From Promethearchaeota archaeon (GTDB taxonomy: Archaea; Asgardarchaeota; Lokiarchaeia; Sigynarchaeales; SOKP01), in assembly GCA_014729315.1 (NCBI GenBank), contig WJKD01000744.1, positions 1 through 7,826 of the forward strand: DNA of 7,826 bases, read 5' to 3'. The position numbers and the translations under genes are program-made. Positions 5,914 through 7,826 of this stretch are shown piece after piece. The notes beneath the pieces were generated by a model. The model made no database searches. It saw only the letters and a program-made list of their open reading frames with translations, and was not told the DNA's origin. Position 1 is the first letter of the stretch. Each line of letters starts with the position of its first letter.

Positions 5914-6951
5914 ATGTGTAGTTCATTGAAAGATGTATTGATAATAGCAGATGGAAGTAGCGAGATTGGAATGGGTCATTTAACGAGAGAACTCGACATA
6001 GGAAAAGAATTGCAAAAGCGTGGGTTTGAAGTCATTTTTTTATCTAAAAATTACCAAGAAGGGATTAAGATAATAGAAAAAGAAAGAATAAAGATCTATA
6101 AGATAGATAAGACAATTAAAAATATAACTGAAGCCATAGAGAATATGAAAAAGTTATTCGCTCCCAATTTTCATTGGTTTGATTTTATTATCGTAGATTT
6201 ACCTTACTTTTTTGAGAATCAATCCTATATAGATTATTTAAAAAAATATTGTCAAAAGATTGTCATTATAAGTGATGCTCCCAAGTTTTTCAAAATTAAC
6301 GCCGATCTCGTTTTTTTAATAAGCTCTCACCGGGATTCGATCTTTTTAGACGATGAAACGAACACTAAATATTTTTGTGGTCTACGGTATTTTCCTTTAC
6401 GCGAATCTTTCCAAAAGGTTGGAATAAAAACAATCAAACCAAAAGTCTCTACAATCCTCTTAACATTCGGTGGGAGCGATCCTATGAATTTCTCTAAGAG
6501 GATTTTAAATTTACTGAAAAAAAAAAGGGTTGACGCTGAAATTATTTTAGTCTCGGGAGCGGGATATCCACTAGGGAAATATAAGGAATTAATTATAATT
6601 GCTGACGATAAGATTTCGTTGCTCCGCGATCATAAAAGAATGATAGATTTATACCAAAAAGCGGATATATGTCTCTGTTCAGCGGGTAATACTTTAATTG
6701 AGGTCTTAACATGTGGCGTTCCAGCAATTGTCTTACCTCAAACTCAAACGGAGGATCAGAGAGCTCAAAAATTTAAAAAAAAAGAAATGATCTATAACAT
6801 GGGTTTAGAATTTAATGATGAAGAGTTATATCAAAAAATATCAAAACTTATTTCAAAGGAGAGAATCAGAAAAAAATTTAGCTCTAAAGCTCAAACCTAT
6901 CTAGATGGAAAAGGCGTAAAACGAATTGTTGAAAAACTGGTCAAGAATTAA
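5914..6951 (+). CDS. PseG/SpsG-like GT-B protein (nucleotide-sugar hydrolase or glycosyltransferase)
   Basis: A 345-residue soluble protein from ATG 5914; a TTG at 5926 would give 341 residues. Family signatures in order (numbered from 5914): ADGSSEIGMGHLTRE at 12-26, whose His22 corresponds to the catalytic histidine of PseG; FIIVDLPYF at 91-99; IISDAPKF at 118-125; YFCGLRYFPLRESF at 153-166, matching the 'GxxYxxLRxeF' block; TILLTFGGSDP at 180-190, the start of the C-terminal Rossmann-like domain; then MIDLYQKADICLCSAGNTLIE, GVP and TEDQRA at 243-284, the UDP-sugar-binding region shared with MurG-like GT28 C-terminal domains; finally DGKGVKRIVEKL. In bacteria PseG removes UDP from a diacetamido-trideoxy-sugar on the way to pseudaminic acid, and SpsG-type proteins act in surface polysaccharide synthesis. 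No other nonulosonate gene is nearby, so the substrate is open. A conventional glycosyltransferase role is the main alternative. Family confident, reaction not. Confidence 0.88.
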   Translation: MCSSLKDVLIIADGSSEIGMGHLTRELDIGKELQKRGFEVIFLSKNYQEGIKIIEKERIKIYKIDKTIKNITEAIENMKKLFAPNFHWFDFIIVDLPYFFENQSYIDYLKKYCQKIVIISDAPKFFKINADLVFLISSHRDSIFLDDETNTKYFCGLRYFPLRESFQKVGIKTIKPKVSTILLTFGGSDPMNFSKRILNLLKKKRVDAEIILVSGAGYPLGKYKELIIIADDKISLLRDHKRMIDLYQKADICLCSAGNTLIEVLTCGVPAIVLPQTQTEDQRAQKFKKKEMIYNMGLEFNDEELYQKISKLISKERIRKKFSSKAQTYLDGKGVKRIVEKLVKN

Positions 6952-6973
6952 AATTTCTATAAATGTGAAATTT
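6951..6973 (+). terminator. Possible hairpin terminator after the PseG-like gene
   Basis: AAATTTC (6951-6957) and GAAATTT (6967-6973) form a perfect 7-base inverted repeat starting at the last base of the TAA stop, with a 9-base loop. The stem has a single G-C pair and is weak, and no long T tract follows at once; a T5 tract occurs near 7015-7019. It may assist termination or be incidental in AT-rich DNA. Confidence 0.25.
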
Positions 6974-7055
6974 ATATTATAATGCAAAAGCGAAATTGTT
7001 AAATGTTAAACGAATTTTTAGATTTAATACATAGTGTTTAAAGCTTACTTATTGA

Positions 7056-7066
7056 TTTATAATAAA
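7056..7066 (+). promoter_or_regulatory. TATA box for the GNIDP protein gene, leaderless
   Basis: TTTATAATAAA is centred about 24 bases before the ATG at 7084. Transcription would therefore start at or within a few bases of the ATG. No ribosome binding site precedes that ATG or the internal ATG at 7102. The spacing supports the first ATG as the start of a leaderless mRNA. Confidence 0.5.
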
Positions 7067-7083
7067 CTCGAGCATGTTATCAT

Positions 7084-7416
7084 ATGATCTGGTTAAAAAT
7101 TATGGCGGACTATTTTTGCTGGCCTCTATGGTATTATAAAGGAACTGATAAAATAGGAAACATCGATCCAAAAAAGCTTAATTTAAAAGAAAAGACGATT
7201 AAGCTCTTAGAAAAATGGGCAGAAAAATTCGATAGTTTTATAGATATAGAGGAACCAAACCGAGATTTGGAAATTTCTAAAGAAGAATTAGAATCCTTCG
7301 AAAAACAAGGATTGATGATATGGAAACGGTTGAAAAAGGAATTAAAAGAAGAATATGAAGTAGCGTTTTTTAGTAATAAATTCGGAAAGATATTTGAAAA
7401 TATCGAGAATTATTAA
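7084..7416 (+). CDS. Small soluble protein with GNIDP motif, bacterial-type family of unknown function
   Basis: A 110-residue acidic protein with no signal peptide or membrane helix. The start MIWLKIMADY is preferred to the internal ATG (7102) because a TATA box lies at leaderless distance. As I remember them, bacterial relatives also begin with a short strand ending in MADY before an aromatic-Pro-Leu-Trp segment. Visible features: MADYFCWPLWYY (7-18), GNIDP (25-29), a KLNLKEKTIKLLEKWAEKFD block (31-50), a DIEEPNRDLEIS segment (54-65), then a helix to about residue 90 and a final strand, YEVAFFSN. The order 'PLW...GNIDP..L.L...L...L..WA..YD..L...dP.....F...G..L..RL..EL' is one I recognise from uncharacterised bacterial proteins, mostly actinobacterial and proteobacterial, with no known activity. 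It stands alone here. The archaeal-looking setting raises possible transfer from bacteria. Function not assigned. Confidence 0.82.
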   Translation: MIWLKIMADYFCWPLWYYKGTDKIGNIDPKKLNLKEKTIKLLEKWAEKFDSFIDIEEPNRDLEISKEELESFEKQGLMIWKRLKKELKEEYEVAFFSNKFGKIFENIENY

Positions 7417-7429
7417 ATCTTACCAGCTA

Positions 7430-7459
7430 TTTTTCTTCTAAAGGTTATTTTATCTTTTT
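7430..7459 (+). terminator. U-rich terminator after the GNIDP protein gene
   Basis: T5 tracts at about 7430-7434 and 7455-7459, with a T4 between them, begin 14 bases after the TAA stop. The repeated tracts without a stable stem match archaeal-style intrinsic termination. Confidence 0.4.
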
Positions 7460-7531
7460 GATAATATTAACAATTTGATTATTTTTATAAACAAAGTCGA
7501 TTTGGTTTTCTATAATTAAAATTGTATAAAT

Positions 7532-7558
7532 AAATGTTTGATTAAAGTTTAAACATTT
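7532..7558. repeat. 8-bp inverted repeat upstream of the HAD gene
   Basis: AAATGTTT (7532-7539) and AAACATTT (7551-7558) are perfect inverted arms separated by 11 bases. They lie about 33 bases upstream of the TATA-like box of the next gene, a position suited to an activator site. Composition is AT-only apart from one G-C pair, so chance is a real alternative. Confidence 0.25.
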
Positions 7559-7590
7559 GGTTAATTATTCTTCAAGAAATACCTTATCAA

Positions 7591-7596
7591 TATAAA
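7591..7596 (+). promoter_or_regulatory. TATA box for the HAD hydrolase gene
   Basis: TATAAA is centred about 32 bases before the ATG at 7626. It would give a transcript starting around 7620 with a leader of about 6 bases. No Shine-Dalgarno sequence is seen, consistent with near-leaderless translation as for its neighbours. Confidence 0.45.
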
Positions 7597-7625
7597 CAAA
7601 TACAAAACGCTTGGAAAACATTATT

Positions 7626-7826
7626 ATGAACGACGAACAAAAACTCGTAGAAAAGCTTCAATCAAGGTCTTTTTGTGGTGTGATTTTTGATTTTGATGGC
7701 ACTGTTATTGATATAAAGGAACCGCTTAAACGAGCAATAGAAGAAGCTTTTGCTGAATATGGAATTAAAGATGATATCGGTCAGACAATTCGCGAGATAG
7801 GCTCCGTTATCGAATCAGTACAAGGA
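7626..7826 (+). CDS. HAD-superfamily hydrolase, N-terminus only (truncated by window edge)
   Basis: The frame is open from ATG 7626 to the right edge, giving 67 residues of a protein that is typically about 210-240 long. HAD motif I is plain: GVIFDFDGTVID at residues 18-29, with Asp22 as the expected nucleophile and Asp24 as the general acid/base. The following helical stretch KEPLKRAIEEAFAEYGI is the usual beginning of the cap domain of subfamily I enzymes such as phosphoglycolate phosphatase and beta-phosphoglucomutase. Motifs II-IV are beyond the window, so phosphatase and mutase cannot be told apart. A 17-residue lead-in before motif I is slightly longer than usual. It is a cytoplasmic enzyme, probably acting on a small phosphorylated metabolite. 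Confidence 0.88.
   Translation, partial: MNDEQKLVEKLQSRSFCGVIFDFDGTVIDIKEPLKRAIEEAFAEYGIKDDIGQTIREIGSVIESVQG

Noticed and set aside
5909..5929. ATG at 5909, just before the PseG-like start
   Set aside because: It is out of frame with the PseG-like gene and meets a stop after six codons.
1..7826. CRISPR array, tRNA, rRNA, insertion sequence or phage genes
   Set aside because: No regularly spaced repeats, no cloverleaf or T-loop consensus, no rRNA-like GC-rich block and no transposase or integrase frame were seen on either strand by eye.

Overview
This is a strongly AT-rich window with eight protein-coding genes, two of them cut by the window edges. Several traits suggest an archaeon. TATA-like boxes lie about 20-30 bases upstream of several starts, giving leaderless or near-leaderless mRNAs. 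U-rich tracts follow genes, and no clear bacterial -35/-10 pairs were seen. An MglA/Arf-type small GTPase in a low-GC genome of mostly single-gene units makes an Asgard (Lokiarchaeia-like) archaeon my preferred guess. That is inference: no rRNA or marker gene is present to prove it.

Layout: (1) 1-965 (+) is the C-terminal four-fifths of an MFS efflux-type transporter, open at the left edge. (2) 1109-1801 (+) is a complete small GTPase of the MglA/Arf-like group. (3) 1990-2325 (+) is a small four-cysteine protein with an acidic C-terminal half, of unknown function. (4) 2529-3968 and 4120-5565 (both -) are tandem paralogous 12-helix MFS transporters, more than half identical. (5) 5566-5913 is a 348-base divergent intergenic region with inverted repeats, two copies of the same TATA octamer and a T8 tract. 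(6) 5914-6951 (+) is a PseG/SpsG-like GT-B protein (nucleotide-sugar hydrolase or glycosyltransferase). (7) 7084-7416 (+) is a small soluble protein resembling a bacterial family of unknown function that carries a GNIDP motif. (8) 7626-7826 (+) is the N-terminus of a HAD-superfamily hydrolase, open at the right edge.

The genes do not form an obvious pathway. Gaps of 130-350 bases separate nearly all of them, and most have their own promoter-like element, so they look independently transcribed. The themes are membrane transport (three MFS proteins), regulation by a GTPase, and sugar metabolism (the PseG-like protein, possibly the HAD enzyme). No CRISPR array, tRNA, rRNA, insertion sequence or prophage gene was seen. 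The items most worth a second look are the GTPase with an altered switch I, the Cys4 protein, the tandem transporters with shared unusual loops, the orphan PseG-like enzyme, and the structured divergent intergenic region.
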